Positions 32,030-42,974 of a DNA stretch of 64,000 nucleotides are shown here, in pieces. The position numbers and the translations under genes were made by a program. The DNA is taken from assembly GCA_944548615.1 (NCBI GenBank), contig OX155973.1, forward strand, positions 3,490,215-3,554,214, given 5' to 3'. How positions within the stretch are numbered: the stretch's first letter is position 1; every line of letters starts with the position of its first letter. This stretch comes from Micropterix aruncella (taxonomy: Eukaryota; Arthropoda; Insecta; Lepidoptera; Micropterigidae). The notes beneath the pieces were generated by a model that worked only from the letters and a program-made list of their open reading frames with translations, searched no databases and had not been told where the DNA came from.

Positions 32030-32669
32030 AATGGGAGCTAATGGGCCCTTGTTGAGTTGGCCACGAAGACCCATTCTGTTCAGGGTTGGTCACACTCACG
32101 GGTCAACACCCATCCGACGGCCTCCACGCATGAAGTGCGAGCCTGGGTAGGACTCTGGCCCTAGGGTTAGTTTCCCTTAGAAATCAACCTTCTGGCGCTC
32201 CTGGACGGTCTGACTAACAGTCGGGGGAGTCTGGAAGCGGTACTGTTTCCTATAGAGCGGAGGTAGTTGCGGACTTTACGGCGACTGCTCTTGAAACGAC
32301 CATCGGCTACCCGATCCTGGGTGAACAGCCGGGCAAAGGATGCCGTGGTCCGCGATAGATTCGGTATACACCGTTTCACCGCTTTGTAAAGGAGAGGACC
32401 GCGCAAACGACCCCGAACTCGTGACCAATCGAGAGACCGGAGTAATCTGGTCGCAATTGGAAGTAAGGGCGTGAGTGTAAGCTCGTTGGGTAACATACCT
32501 GGTTATCTCGTGGATAAGGCGTTGGCCTCTTACGGGTATGTGGCGAAGCTTGACGGTGGACTGTTTTGTCCAAGTTTTCTGCTTTCACTTCACGGGAGAT
32601 AGAACGACAAATCGTTAAAACTTCCTGAGATGACGGGTTCGCCCGTTGTAGTTGACAACTCCATTTATC
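32030..32669 (+). mobile_element. Repeat X, near full-length copy
   Basis: CAACTGCCT at 32021-32029 and 32670-32678 is the likely target duplication. The copy starts with GGAGCTAATGGGCCCTTG and ends GACGGGTTCGCCCGTTGTAG TTGACAAC, followed by a short non-A tail. The minus-strand frame 32167-32496 is antisense and parallels the antisense frame of the 30-kb copy. Confidence 0.82.
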
Positions 32670-32679
32670 CAACTGCCTC

Positions 32680-33117
32680 ATAATCGAATAGACTAATTAG
32701 GATTTGTATTTAAAAATGCGGTTGCCGCATTGAAAATGTCAACTTTTGCTATGGCCAAATTTGGCATTCGGTGCTGTATCTAGACAAGGCCCTAAGCTAT
32801 TTGAGCTATTGCTGCAGTATATTTACCAGGTGAAGCGCCAACAGATGGAGTTAATTTTTTTTTTTTTTGAAATATAAATTTTTCATGAGATATTCCATAT
32901 AATATGTATATATGTATTATATATGATCTTTTATCCATATAATATTGTATGCTTGTATATGAGATATTCAAACCAAAATATCACGATGTGATTTAGATCT
33001 AACAAGGCATTTATGTACTAGATTTCAAGTCTATTTCCAATATGCGATATTGAAGTATGACGAGTGCGTTCCTGGTTGACAGATTTAAACCACAATGTTT
33101 TCAGCTCTTGCCATGAG
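32680..33117. other. Unassigned AT-rich sequence
   Basis: A T-run at 32850-32867; nothing else is supported. Confidence 0.4.
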
Positions 33118-33905
33118 CATACATTACATTACATTACATTTTCGTCGTGTCCAATTGACGGCTAAAGACCGCTCTTGGACGTGTCAAAATAATTGGGTTA
33201 TGTAGTAAGTTTCGTTACTACTCTTTACTGAACATACATAGTTAGTTAAGAATTAACTACTAGATTGTCAAACTATAAATATAAATAATCAAAATAGAAG
33301 CTTAATATTTGAAGTAGTTAGTGATTCGAAAAGATACGTAGTAAAATTATTTATCGTAATATTCAAATTGTCAGTAAAATGTTAAATAATCAAATTAAAT
33401 CTACGTTATGCATTTTAAACTAAAAGTACAGATATAAGACCATATAAAATATTCAGACAATAAGGCTATACTTTTTTAAGTAATTTAAATGGGCACAATA
33501 TTTGAAAAATCATGGCCCTCAAATTCGGCCAAATTATAGAAAGGGTGGCCTATCAGCATCTCCTTGATGTTTTTTTTTAATTTTATGTCCTCCAGCTGTT
33601 TAAATTTTGTAGGGAGTAGATTATAGAATTTAATGCTAAGGTACAAGTAGCTTTTCTGTACTTTTGCCAGTCGTATTCGGGGTACGCATAAAAGGGAGCT
33701 ACCGCGGGTATGATGCGAGTGAATGTCTGCAATAATTGGTGTTTCTGTTAGGTGCTGTCTAGCATACATTAAACACTGGTATATGAACGCCGAATACATA
33801 GTCATTACCCTTGCCTTGATGAAATATTCTTTGAAATATGATGCCTACATACCAACCTTCAACTCAATCGAATTAAGTGTTCGGGCGCTATCGTGGAGGA
33901 ATATA
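33118..33905 (-). mobile_element. LINE family J, C-terminus and 3' UTR (copy 1)
   Basis: Minus-strand element: coding end (33905-33485), 3' UTR (33484-33143) and an AATGT-repeat tail (the plus strand shows ATACATTACATTACATTACA at 33119-33138). Sister copies lie at 46550-47115 and 52900-53680, both on the plus strand. It is 5'-truncated. Confidence 0.8.
33485..33805 (-). pseudogene. RT C-terminal tail of LINE J
   Basis: An open frame of 106 codons. RIRLAKVQKSYLYLSIKFYN followed by LLPTKFKQLEDIKLKKN-IKEMLIGHPFYNL is the conserved tail of CR1/Jockey-superclade LINEs (fY-N-x-LP, then FK-x-x-LK-x-x-L). The RT core is missing. The frame stays open to the natural stop at 33485, so the truncated copy is fairly young. 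Confidence 0.7.
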
Positions 33906-33945
33906 CACACCCACAGACACACATACACATAGACACAAACTAGGG
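33900..33945. repeat. CACA-rich microsatellite
   Basis: ACACACCCACAGACACACAT and similar words. Confidence 0.8.
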
Positions 33946-33949
33946 CGGT

Positions 33950-34530
33950 GTGGACTACAACGATCGAACCCGTCACCCCAGGCTGGTATAACGGTATGCG
34001 ATCGTTCTTTCAGCCATAGGATGAGCGTAGAAGACTTAGAGACAAGACAATCTACTGTCTAGCTCGCCAACAACCCGTTAGAGACCAACGCCTTACGGCG
34101 AGGCACCGGGAAAGGTAACCAGCGGGCAGCCTCGCTTCCTAACTACCAGTTTTGGTAGGATATCTCCGTCTGGAGTTAACCGTCAGTCGCTTTAGCGGCT
34201 CTATCTGTTGTATTACAGCGGAAAATAGAATTGAATTTATCGCTGACGTGGTCGTTCTTTGCCACACGGGATCGAGTGACCCAAGGTCATTTCAAGAATG
34301 GCATGACAACAGGTCAACATCGACCCTCGCTGCTTAGGAGGCAGTATATTACCAGTCTCCAGACCCCTTCAGCAATTAGTCAGAGTGCACAAACGATTGG
34401 CGTCGCCGAACGGCGCGCAAACCGTCCAGTAGCGCCGGGAAAAACCGGTCCACCAGCTTGTGTAGACTGGGACGCGGGGGTCTTACCCGGGCTAGCCTTC
34501 CGCAAGAGGACACTTCTGAATAGGAGCTGA
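33950..34530 (-). mobile_element. Repeat X, subfamily 2 copy
   Basis: Begins on the plus strand with ACTACAACGATCGAACCCGT and shares CCGTTAGAGACCAACGCC and CACCGGGAAAGGTAACCAGC with the copy at 35563-36084. It differs from the 30-kb type in the first 150 bp. The far end runs to about 34530. I could not find target repeats. Confidence 0.7.
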
Positions 34531-35553
34531 ATCTTGAGTTGAGCCGATCAGAGAACAAAATGGATCTTGTGGCCCAAGCTGCACGAAACCGTTCGCTACC
34601 ACTAATTTACTACATATGCGATGGGGGTGTGTGGGGCGAGGGGGAGGGGTTAGCGTGTGGGGGAGGGGTTAGCATAGCGTGGGGTTTGCGCCGGGATGCA
34701 ATTCCGCCAGGAGAAACTGCCAGCAGGACACAGACACAGTGACAGACTTTAATCCGGAAATGGGCGTAATCGTTTCAAGGGGCCTCAAAATGAATAATGC
34801 CGTCTTCATCTCGGCTTTTTAGCGCGGTCACTAGTAGGCCGGGAAAGTAGCATTAATCATCGGGGAGGCTTCATCTTCGGGGAGGCTTTGAGATAGGAGC
34901 TGAACCACGAGTTCGGCTGGCCAAAACACGAGCCATAGGACCATTATGGAACTACATGGAAACATTATGTTGCAACGAACAATGGAACCATTCCTGCCAA
35001 CAATGAAGTCATTGGAGCACAGTGACTTCTTGGTTATTGATGATGCACCGCGTCGGTGTCCGGTGTCCGATGTCCGGCGTGATGGAGGCGCGGATGCCGC
35101 GATGCTGTTCTCGCGTGTCCCATTCAGTCGACATAATAGGCACGATTTTCTAGGTTAAGAATGTGGTTTTTGTACCGCGTCCGACAAGAGATCGTCTCTC
35201 GCGCGGATCGCGATAACCTGAAGCGCTGTTCCACTCCGCTTCACTCGATCATGCTGCCGCCAAGAAGACATACAGCTGGTCACGATCATCTTGGAGACCT
35301 GAATATTCTTTATTAGCGATATTTTACCTAACTCTAGATAGTGCAGCGCGTTTAAAGCTTTTTAAACTTTTTTTAAATAGATAAAATTTACAATATTATC
35401 AACAACAAAAAAAAACATTAAAAAAGCTTACTTCGTCGTACTGATTCACCCACTATATAAGTATACCACATTAGAGTATACATAAGCGATATCACTACTT
35501 AAAAATACCCTGCAAAACTAACTTTTTTTTTTAACCACGTACCTCAGCTTAGG
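34531..35553. other. Unassigned sequence with local repeats
   Basis: GATAGGAGCTGAACCACGAG at 34890 resembles GAATAGGAGCTGAATCTTGA at 34517. A G-rich GGGGAGGGGTTAGC block is doubled at 34641-34673. GCCCAAGCTGCACGAAACCG (34574) recurs inverted at about 61739-61758. The frames of 60-70 codons here show no domain. Confidence 0.4.
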
Positions 35554-35562
35554 TTGTATACA

Positions 35563-36084
35563 GTAGTAGAGCGGTGTTGACTACGACGGGCGAACCTGTC
35601 ACCCCAGGCTGGTATAACGATATGTGATCATTCTTTTAGTCTTGGGATGAGCGTCGAAGACTTAGAGACAATATAATCTACTGTCTAGCTCGCCAACAAC
35701 CCGTTAGAGACCAACGCCTTACGGCGAGGCACCGGGAAAGGTAACCAGCGGGCAGCCTCGCCCCCTAGCTCCGTCTGGAGTTAACCTTCAGGATACCTCC
35801 ATCCTCCCGACTGGTTACGGGTCCGAAGTCGCTTACGCGTTCTCTACCTGTTGTATGACATCGGTAATTCAAATTGAATTTATCGCGGACCTGGTCGTTC
35901 TTTGCCCGTAGTGCTACACGGGATCGAGTGGCCCAAGGTCATTTAAAGAGTGGCATGATAACTGTTCAACATCCATCCCCGTTGCTTAGGAGACAGTATA
36001 TTACCATAGTCTCCAGACTCCTTTAGCAATTAGTGCACAACCGATTGGCGTCGCTGAACGGTGCGCGAACCGTTTAGTAGCACC
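35563..36084 (-). mobile_element. Repeat X, subfamily 2 copy with target duplication
   Basis: TTGTATACA lies at 35554-35562 and 36085-36093. The plus strand starts GTGTTGACTACGACGGGCGA and ends near GCGAACCGTTTAGTAGCACC, so in the retroposon sense the copy is 5'-truncated. Confidence 0.75.
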
Positions 36085-36093
36085 TTGTATACA

Positions 36094-36420
36094 ATGAAAT
36101 GTTACACTTGTAATAAGCTTTTATTTGGCACATGTGGCAAAGTGTTACAATTAACTTCGCGAGTACGAAATTACCCATTTGATTTTGCGGTCGATAATTA
36201 TTAACATATGCTTAAAAAAAACAAAAATTCACCCAAAATAGTGCATCTTTTAATGCAAAGTGGTACCGAATATGTACTTTTATTTCGATATCTTTTTCAA
36301 GTTAAGATAACGACAATTTTACCTTTTAATTCGTTAAATTATATTACAATAATTTAAATAGATAATTAATCTAAAATTTTTACAAAAAAAAACGACTCTA
36401 AAAATTGTTATAAGGGCAGC
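36094..36420. other. Unassigned AT-rich sequence
   Basis: No supported feature. Confidence 0.4.
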
Positions 36421-36760
36421 AGCCATGTCATGGGGAAACATAGAACGGGCTATCATAATTGAATGCGTTTACAAAATTTTGTGTCTCTGCTGTTGACTGT
36501 TTAGGGAGTTCCGTCGCTGGAAGCCAAACCCGGGTCTTGGTGAAACTTAGAACGGGCTGTCGTAATTGAATGCATATACAAAATTTAGTGTCTGCTGTTG
36601 ACCGTTGAGGACTACCCTCGCCGGGAGCCAACCATAAGAGCAGCAGCCATGTCATGGTGAAACTTAGAACGGGCTAATATAATTGAATGCGTATACACAA
36701 TTTTGTGTTTGTGCTGTTGACCGTTGAGGAGTCCCCTCATCGGAAGCCAACCCTGGTCAT
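36421..36760. repeat. Three-unit minisatellite, about 110-bp period
   Basis: Units start near 36431, 36538 and 36655, each with GAAACTTAGAACGGGCT, AATTGAATGCGTATAC, TGCTGTTGACCGTTGAGG and GGAAGCCAACC. The units differ by about 10-15%. The minus-strand frame across them is a result of the repetition. Confidence 0.85.
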
Positions 36761-36829
36761 GCTTACCAAATAAAAATGCATTTTCATCGGAACTGAACCA
36801 GCATGTAAATTTTCAACTTTTTATGATAA

Positions 36830-37052
36830 CTAGCTGCGCCCCGCGGTTTCACCCGCGTGGTGATGTAAAATTGTGATAATGATGATAGAAAACTATATAT
36901 CTTTATAAATTATAGCCTATGTGTTATTCTGATGTGTAAGCTATATTATTGTAAAGTTTCATCAAAATCAATTCAGTAGTTTTTGCGTGAATGAGTAACA
37001 AACATCCATACATACATTATTACAAACTTTCGCGTTTATAGTAGTAGTAGGA
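36830..37052 (-). mobile_element. Mini-Helitron, 223 bp
   Basis: On the minus strand: A|TCCTACTACTACTATAAACG start (37052), body with AACAAACATCC-like and AAAACTACTGAATTGATTTT phrases, then a hairpin (CGCGG-GTGAAA-CCGCG, 36842-36857), then GGCGCAGCTAG|T (36830). It is a different family from the 27/31-kb pair. No coding content. Confidence 0.8.
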
Positions 37053-37288
37053 TACTTGAGAATTTCACTCAATTCATAAATGGATCCCATCATCAGAACA
37101 GGATTTTGATAAAAATGGGACCAATCTCCAATAATAATAAATACAAACGGAGCTGCCATGGAATTCACCGACCGGAGTCGGGCCCATCATAATACTATTT
37201 TTTACACTTCTGGGGGGTGAACAGTGGATTCCGGACTTCGAACCGGCTGTGGTAGGTTTAGGACAGCTGTCTTGCCACATGTGAGCGT

Positions 37289-38700
37289 TCACCTTGCCAC
37301 CCATTCACTCCCCCTTCGAAGCCATAGAATTTGAGATGCGCAAATCGCAGTTTTAGATAATTTTTCTAAGAAAGAGTTGATTATTTTTCTGGAAAGGCCA
37401 AGATCTTTAAAGAGGTGAAATAGAGATTTAGCTGGCAGGCCACGAGCGCCAACTTCCACCGCGTGAAGGTGAACAGTGAAGCCGTTCCGGGTTACGGCAT
37501 TTGCAAGATCATGGTATTTATTTAATTTGTACTCGTGGTCTTTTGGGATATTTGATTCCCATGGAACAGTTAATTCTACAATAAGAGCCACCTTCCGAGA
37601 TAGAGAGTAAAGAGTTATATCTGGACGGAGGGCTGTGCATCCGAGACTTTCAGGGAATTTATACTGCTTAGAGACCGAATCAACCTCCAGAATCCAATCT
37701 GTAGCTTTGTCGATTATTGAGAAAGGTTTTGTAGTTAAATGTTTTTTGCCTTTAGAGCCGTCCCGCACAAACTGTATTGGGGGTTTGGAGGATACTGTCA
37801 AACCCTTGTTGGCACGAGCCACTGAGAGACTAATTACCTCGCGAATAACAGCGAGAACTTTGTCATGGCGGTAAGTGTACCGTCCTTGATCTAAGGCCAC
37901 TTTGCAGCCAGCTAGAATGTGTCTAGCTGTGCAAGGGGTATTGCTACAGAGGGGACAAGAACTATCCTCGGCAAAGCTCCAACGAGCGAGGTTACTGGGG
38001 TCTGGAAGTGTATGCTGAAAGGCATTCAAATAAAATTTCAGCATCTCTGGCGTCCAGTCATAGAGCATTACCTTCCAGTGCATTGGAGGCGGAATGCAAA
38101 AGTCCCCAATTGTTGTCCAATCATTCTGGCATTGAAGGCCAATAGCATGAGCCATACTCTTGCTGTCGTAATCTCCCCGCATAAGAGACTTCTTCAAGTC
38201 CACGTCGCTCGTGGTTGTACTGCCATACCCCAGACCAGTGCCATTCTGGCTGATTCCAGTAAGGAACTTTTTGTGGAAGTCTACGCGGGCTTGAATCACT
38301 ACGGCATTTGAATCACTACGGCCACTTATTACGTGCTTCGATATTGCCGGATCTTTGGAATTGCACAGAATCGAATTTTTGGTTATTCTGGAGTTGGCGT
38401 AGAGCAGAGAGGGCAGTTTAAGCGCTAGCCCAAAATTTTGTTTGGACCTGAAGAGAGTCGAGGGGTCAGCTGGTTTGGCTAAGGACAGCCAGGATTTTAA
38501 ACTAGCTGTCACCAGCGCATCTAGACGGGACAGTTGGGTTTTGGTAAAATCGTAAATAAGAAAGGGCCATGACAAATGTGACGTTAGATAATTGTCATAG
38601 ATCCAGGCCTTACGAGGGCCAGAAATTAGCAAGGCATCTATTTTCGCCAGGCAACTTTTGAAATGCTCTATAACATGATCGCCCGAGACGTCTTTTCCCT
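37289..38700 (-). pseudogene. C-terminus of a restriction-like-endonuclease LINE (R2/NeSL/Hero-type)
   Basis: An open frame of 447 codons (38632-37289); homology continues upstream to about 38700. Order: post-RT region (SGPRKAWIYDNYLTS, FGLALKLPSLLYA), CCHC cluster CPLCSNTPCTARHILAGC (C226, C229, H238, C243), KVALDQGRYTYRHDKVL, then the nuclease: RPD at 336-338, VELTVPWE with E353, and KLNKYHDL. The layout CCHC plus PD-(D/E)xK nuclease after the RT is that of the R2-like groups, which cut the target with this domain. The RT core is missing, so it is a 5'-truncated copy; the nuclease residues look intact. The exact clade is not decided. Confidence 0.75.
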
Positions 38701-39110
38701 GATGGGTATAATACTTTCAAATATTTGTATTTTTGTGAAACAAGAAGCAATTTCATAATTCTCTGATTATTTTCTTATAATTTGAATTAGGTTTTGCCAA
38801 TAAACAACATTTTGACTTTACTTTCCCGGTCCACCAACCGACGAGAAGGGAAAGTTAGGTGAATGCGCTTTCGTGTCTGTCTGTCTGTGTGGAATCTTCA
38901 CGATAGCGCCCATGGCAAGAGTTAAAAAGGTTGCTGTTGAAATAGGTCCACCAGAGGGCGACCTAGTCATATTTCAATCTCGAAATATTGGACTTGAAAT
39001 TTGGTACGCAGATGCCTTGTTGGGCCAAAATCACATTGGGAAATTTTGTTTAGGATATCTCATATTTTTTGGCGCTTGGCCCTGGTCCGCCCTTATCCGA
39101 GAAACGAACC
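38701..39110. other. Unassigned sequence
   Basis: A plus-strand frame of 108 codons starts at 38873 with no recognised domain. It runs into the 3' UTR-like repeat near 39120 and is not called as a gene. Confidence 0.35.
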
Positions 39111-39775
39111 GCGCCACCCAAGGCGGTTTTAACCCTAAGAAAGCTAGCCATGGGAATAAAACTCACGACTGCATGTTTTCAACCTCCTGTTTTTTGTAGG
39201 GGGCGTTAGTGCATGCATTTTCGCATATAAATCTTCTTCTTCTCGAAGTGCCTCTCCATTAAGTACTGGAGGTTGGCCGTTAGCTCTGAATACTTTTGTC
39301 GGTCTTGCGCCATCCGGAAAAGCTGTTCCGTACTGGTGTTCCCGGTCTACTCTCTGACATTGCACAACCAAGACTTTTCCTCCATCAATTTTGCCCATCA
39401 ATATCAGTTGGAGCAGCTGATATATGTCGTGCCGCAGCACGTGCCCCAGATATTCAATCTTGCTCTTTTTGACTGTGTGCAACAATGTTCGGGTCGTACC
39501 AGCACGCTGAAGCACTTTTTCGTTGCTAACTTTACGGGTCCAGCTTATACGGAGCATTCGACGGTATATAGCACCACATCTCAAAAGCTTCTACCCGCCG
39601 TCTGTTGTCTTCTTTTATGGTCCACGCTTTGCTGCCGTACATAACCACTGACCAGATGTAGCAATGCAGGATCCGAGTTCTAAGTCTTATATAGATTTTC
39701 CGGCAACACAATACTTTTTGCATATAATTACATGATTGAAAAACCACCGATCTGTGGTATTAGCATTCTAGCGCT
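39111..39775 (-). pseudogene. RTE-like LINE, RT C-terminal fragment
   Basis: Minus-strand frames 39747-39532 and 39584-39144 together give IRLRTRILHCYIWSVVMYGS, AWTIKEDNRRRVEAFEMWCY, RRMLRISWTRKVSNEKVLQR and KIEYLGHVLRHDIYQLLQL, the usual tail of this RTE-like group. A one-base shift near 39580 separates them. The 3' UTR (about 39190-39111) and the 5' edge (39740-39775) match 24058-24290 with the coding part lacking there. Confidence 0.75.
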
Positions 39776-40073
39776 TAATGAAACTCAACCGGGCTCGTCC
39801 GCCCGCCGAGATTGGGCGCTCATCGATTTTATTTATGAAATGAATATTCAGATGAAATCAGACCTTGGGGTGATACAAATGTTTTTTTTAATTTTCGCGG
39901 AATTTACCTTTTATTAGGCAAAAATTACGTACTCCTGTTAATTATAAAATCGAAGACTATCGCGGTTGTTTGACATTATAAATAGGATAGAAAACGAATT
40001 TACCGCGTGAAATTTGTAGCACCCGACGTTTCGGTGACGTTGCAGCCGCCGTTGTCCAGGGTAGACTGAACAG
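39776..40073. other. Spacer up to the Penelope-like element
   Basis: Contains CACCCGACGTTTCGGTGACG at 40020-40039, a phrase I associate with Penelope-like termini (reverse strand ACCGAAACGTCGG). That association is from memory and is not proven here. Confidence 0.3.
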
Positions 40074-40114
40074 GCAAAACAACGGATTGACAGCCCGTCA
40101 ATCCGTTGTTTTGC
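40074..40114. repeat. Perfect 18-bp hairpin beside the Penelope-like element
   Basis: GCAAAACAACGGATTGAC (40074-40091), loop AGCCC, then the exact reverse complement (40097-40114). Confidence 0.95.
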
Positions 40115-40166
40115 GGGTAGGCCGCGTACCGCTTCCGCCCCTGCGTAGGTAAAAACCTCCAAAATC

Positions 40167-41429
40167 AAGCCCAGTCTCTGGCTTCGCTACGTGGACGATA
40201 CCTTCTGCATCCTAAAAGGCAACATTCAAACGGTGAATGAATTCCTGGGTCATCTAAACTCCATACACCCAAAAATCAGATTCACCTATGAAGTAGAGAA
40301 GGACGGCTCCCTACCATTTTTGGATGTCAAAGTGACGAGGAGAAGTGACAATACTCTCGGACATACGGTATATCGGAAGCCCACACATACGGACAGATAT
40401 TTACATGCAAGCTCACACCATCATCCCTACCATCTACGTTCAGTGCAAACGTCCCTCGTGAATCGAGCACGCGATCTATGCGACGCTGAGCATTTTCCGA
40501 AGGAGATGGAACATGTCAATGATGTCCTTAGGAAAAATGGATACGGTAACTATCACGAGACACGCACACGATCTAATACAGCCGAAACTCAGAAACCGAG
40601 CGGATCAAGAGCATTCTTACCATATGTCAAGGGCGTGACAGATCGAATAAGTAAGATGCTAAACAGATTCGATATAAAAACGATCTTCAAACCGACCCAA
40701 AATATAGCTCGATTTTTGAGGCCTGTAAAAGATGTAATACCACTGCAAACCACGGGTGTGTATAAAGTCGAATGCAGTTGCGGTCTAGCCTACGTTGGAC
40801 AAACGAAACGGCCCATAGCCACGCGACTGTCAAAACACATCAAAGCTGTTAAAAACGTTCAGCGAGAAAAATCGGCGATCTGCGAACATATTATATTGGA
40901 TAGCGGAAGTAACCACTGGATGCAGTTTCAAAATCCCATTGTGCTATCCAAAGAACAATTCTACTTTCCTCGCATGATCCGGGAAGCCATTGAAATAAGA
41001 AGAACCCCGAACTTTAACAGAGACGACGGTTACAAACTCTCTTCTACGTGGAACCCTCTTCTTAAAATGTTCCCGCCGCCGAACGCCGAACGCAAAGACG
41101 TAAAACAGGATACAGTGAGTGTTGTGTGCAGGACGGATTTTCAAAATTCCCGCGCTCCGAGCCCGGCCCCCCACCTCCTGTTAATTGTTGATAACCTGAA
41201 GCCTCTTGTTTATGATACGCGGTTCAGTTCATCTCACTCGCGGTATTATAATATTATGGCTCGCGCGCCCGCTCGATTATTGTGTTGTACGTACGACAAA
41301 GTCGGCGCATTCTCGGCGCGCGGAATTTTCGAAAGGAAAATGAATGTGGGCCACTCTCGCCCGTTTTGCGGCTTCCATTTTGTTATAAATAATAGCAACA
41401 ATAAATGGATCCATATTCGACGCTCTTGA
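40167..41429 (+). pseudogene. Penelope-like element: RT end and GIY-YIG endonuclease
   Basis: The coding starts within the RT: KPSLWLRYVDDTFC (40167-40208) contains the YVDD catalytic box. Then FTYEVEKDGSLPFLDVKVTR and TVYRKPTHTDRYLHASSHH (RT palm/thumb of Penelope-like elements), SRAFLPYVKGVTDRI, and the GIY-YIG nuclease GVYKVECSCGLAYVGQTKRP (YVG at 201-203 counted from the V of YVDD at 40191), R212, H216 and E265/E268 before RRTPNFNRDDG. WNPLL at about 287-291 ends the usual protein; the last 110 codons to 41429 are probably read-through. The N-terminal RT half is missing. It is a different family from the Penelope-like copy at 6.9 kb. Confidence 0.82.
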
Positions 41430-41729
41430 TTTCCGTTTTCCAACGCCGCCAAATGACCACTTTAGATCGCATATGGATAAGCGGCCGTCAACCTGCGACC
41501 TGCGAGCCTTTTCTTTTTAAAAATAAGTTAATTTGTAAACACATTGATTTTGTTTTGTTTTTAACATTCTGATGGTAGGTAACTTGGCAGCTAACTGTTC
41601 CGGGCAGCTTGGGCCATATGCACTGGGATAAATATAACGATGTAGTATACGGAAATAAGCATGTTTCAACAAGAATTACATATATAAAGCGGTGGTCCAT
41701 ACGTATGCATAAACATAACGCGTAGCGGT
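41430..41729. other. Unassigned spacer
   Basis: GGGCAGCTTGGGCCATATGC near 41602 resembles the TGCAGCTTGGGCCACATGA phrase at 61750. No gene is seen. Confidence 0.35.
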
Positions 41730-41945
41730 GTTGGCGTGACAGTAGTTACCGTGTTGTAATTTTAAACATGATGTTATTTAAATACGACGCGACCTTGGGA
41801 TCTCGCTTCCAACATGACAGCATGTATACGTACGGTTATAGGCGGACAATAAAATCTTGTTGAAACTACGAATATCTCCGTATTAACCGGAAGGAAAACG
41901 TTGATATCTACATATAATTGAGTAATGGAGTTTCAACAAAATTCC
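41730..41945. repeat. Diverged interspersed repeat, copy 2
   Basis: Inverted relative to 9395-9590; shared TGTAATTTTAAA, TCTCGCTTC and TCCGTATTAACCGG. Confidence 0.5.
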
Positions 41946-41979
41946 GGCTGGAACTGGGCGGTTGGTGCACTGTCCGGGT

Positions 41980-42675
41980 TGCTAATGCGCCCAGTGCAGT
42001 TAGGCCATTATAACTCATGTGTTAGGGTCGTCCCAACTCACAGATCAGCACTTATGTGATAGCCTCCACGCAGAAGTGCGAGTCCGCGTAGACGGCCCGG
42101 TGGCATAGTGGTTAGGTCGCCTGATCTTACGTTGTAAGGTCCCGGGTTCGATTCCCGGCTGGGTCACCATTTTCCGATGGGATCTAATTAACGGAATTGC
42201 ATTTTCAATTCTGTCGATCGAATGCAATAACAAGACACACACTTACACACATGTTACATGCATACATAGTAGGGTTGGTTGTAAGAAATTGTCATATGAC
42301 AATAAACCCGCCCATTGTGAAATTTCGCAATAAAGGGTAGAAACTCTGTGCTACGGTTTGCGCACAGCGTGACGGTTTGCGTACAATCGACTGTGCATTC
42401 CGACTGATAAACGAGGGAGTCTGGAAACGGCTTTGTTTCCTATAGAGCGGCGGTGGTTTTTAACCTTATGACAGCAGCTCTTGAAGCGACAAACGGCTAC
42501 CCGATTCCAGGTGAGAATAGCCGGACAAAGGACGCCGTGGTCCGCGATAGTTTCGGTTAATTCCGATAACATAAGGGAGAGGACCGCGCAAGCGATCTCG
42601 AACCCGTAAACAGTCGGAGGCCGGAGAAATCTTGCCGAAACTGGTAGTAAGGGCGCGAGTTCAGATGGTTTGCAC
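41980..42675 (+). mobile_element. Repeat X copy interrupted by a SINE
   Basis: The left part (41980-42090) has GGGTCGTCCCAACTCACAGA and CCTCCACGCAGAAGTGCGAG; the right part (42345-42675) has CAATCGACTGTGCATTCCGA, GTTTCCTATAGAGCGG and AGGGAGAGGACCGCGCAAGC. The 3' hairpin end is lost where it meets family Y near 42675. Confidence 0.75.
42091..42344 (+). mobile_element. tRNA-derived SINE, copy 2
   Basis: The head GACGGCCCGGTGGCATAGTG, GTTAGGTCGCCTG (A box) and GGGTTCGATTCCCGG (B box, T-arm able to pair) folds much like a tRNA to about 42166. The tail part is shared with copy 1 at 25545-25803 and ends AATAAAGGGTAGAAAC. It is not a functional tRNA gene: the 5' strand of the acceptor stem does not match the 3' strand well, and the unit continues as SINE body. 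It lies within family X. Confidence 0.85.
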
Positions 42676-42974
42676 ATCTATTTATGTATTCCGTTTCTTT
42701 ATTCCACCATAACTGCTAAACGCTTGAACCGAGCTAGAAGCGTGTGGCACTGTTAGAATATTTATCATGGGGTACCTTAACTGTTCAAATATTAAATAAG
42801 TCTAAATGGCCGAATGCCGATAAATTAATATAAATATATCGAGTTCAGTGTCTGATTAAGTACATTCCAGAAATATACAGGTATTTATATGGATAAATAC
42901 ATAAACCACATATATTTCATAAAAAACCGTAATAACAATATTTATAAATATAATAGTTCACTTTCTGTAACGGC

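Noticed and set aside
37635..38311. Plus-strand frames of 79 and 130 codons
   Set aside because: Opposite the restriction-like-endonuclease LINE frame, whose CCHC and nuclease motifs are clear.
38873..39199. A 108-codon protein gene starting MSVCLCG
   Set aside because: The second half runs into a LINE 3' UTR shared with 24.2 kb, and the first half has no recognisable domain.
42091..42166. A tRNA gene
   Set aside because: A and B boxes are present, but the acceptor arm pairs poorly and the same head with the same 170-bp body recurs at 25.5 kb, so it is a SINE.
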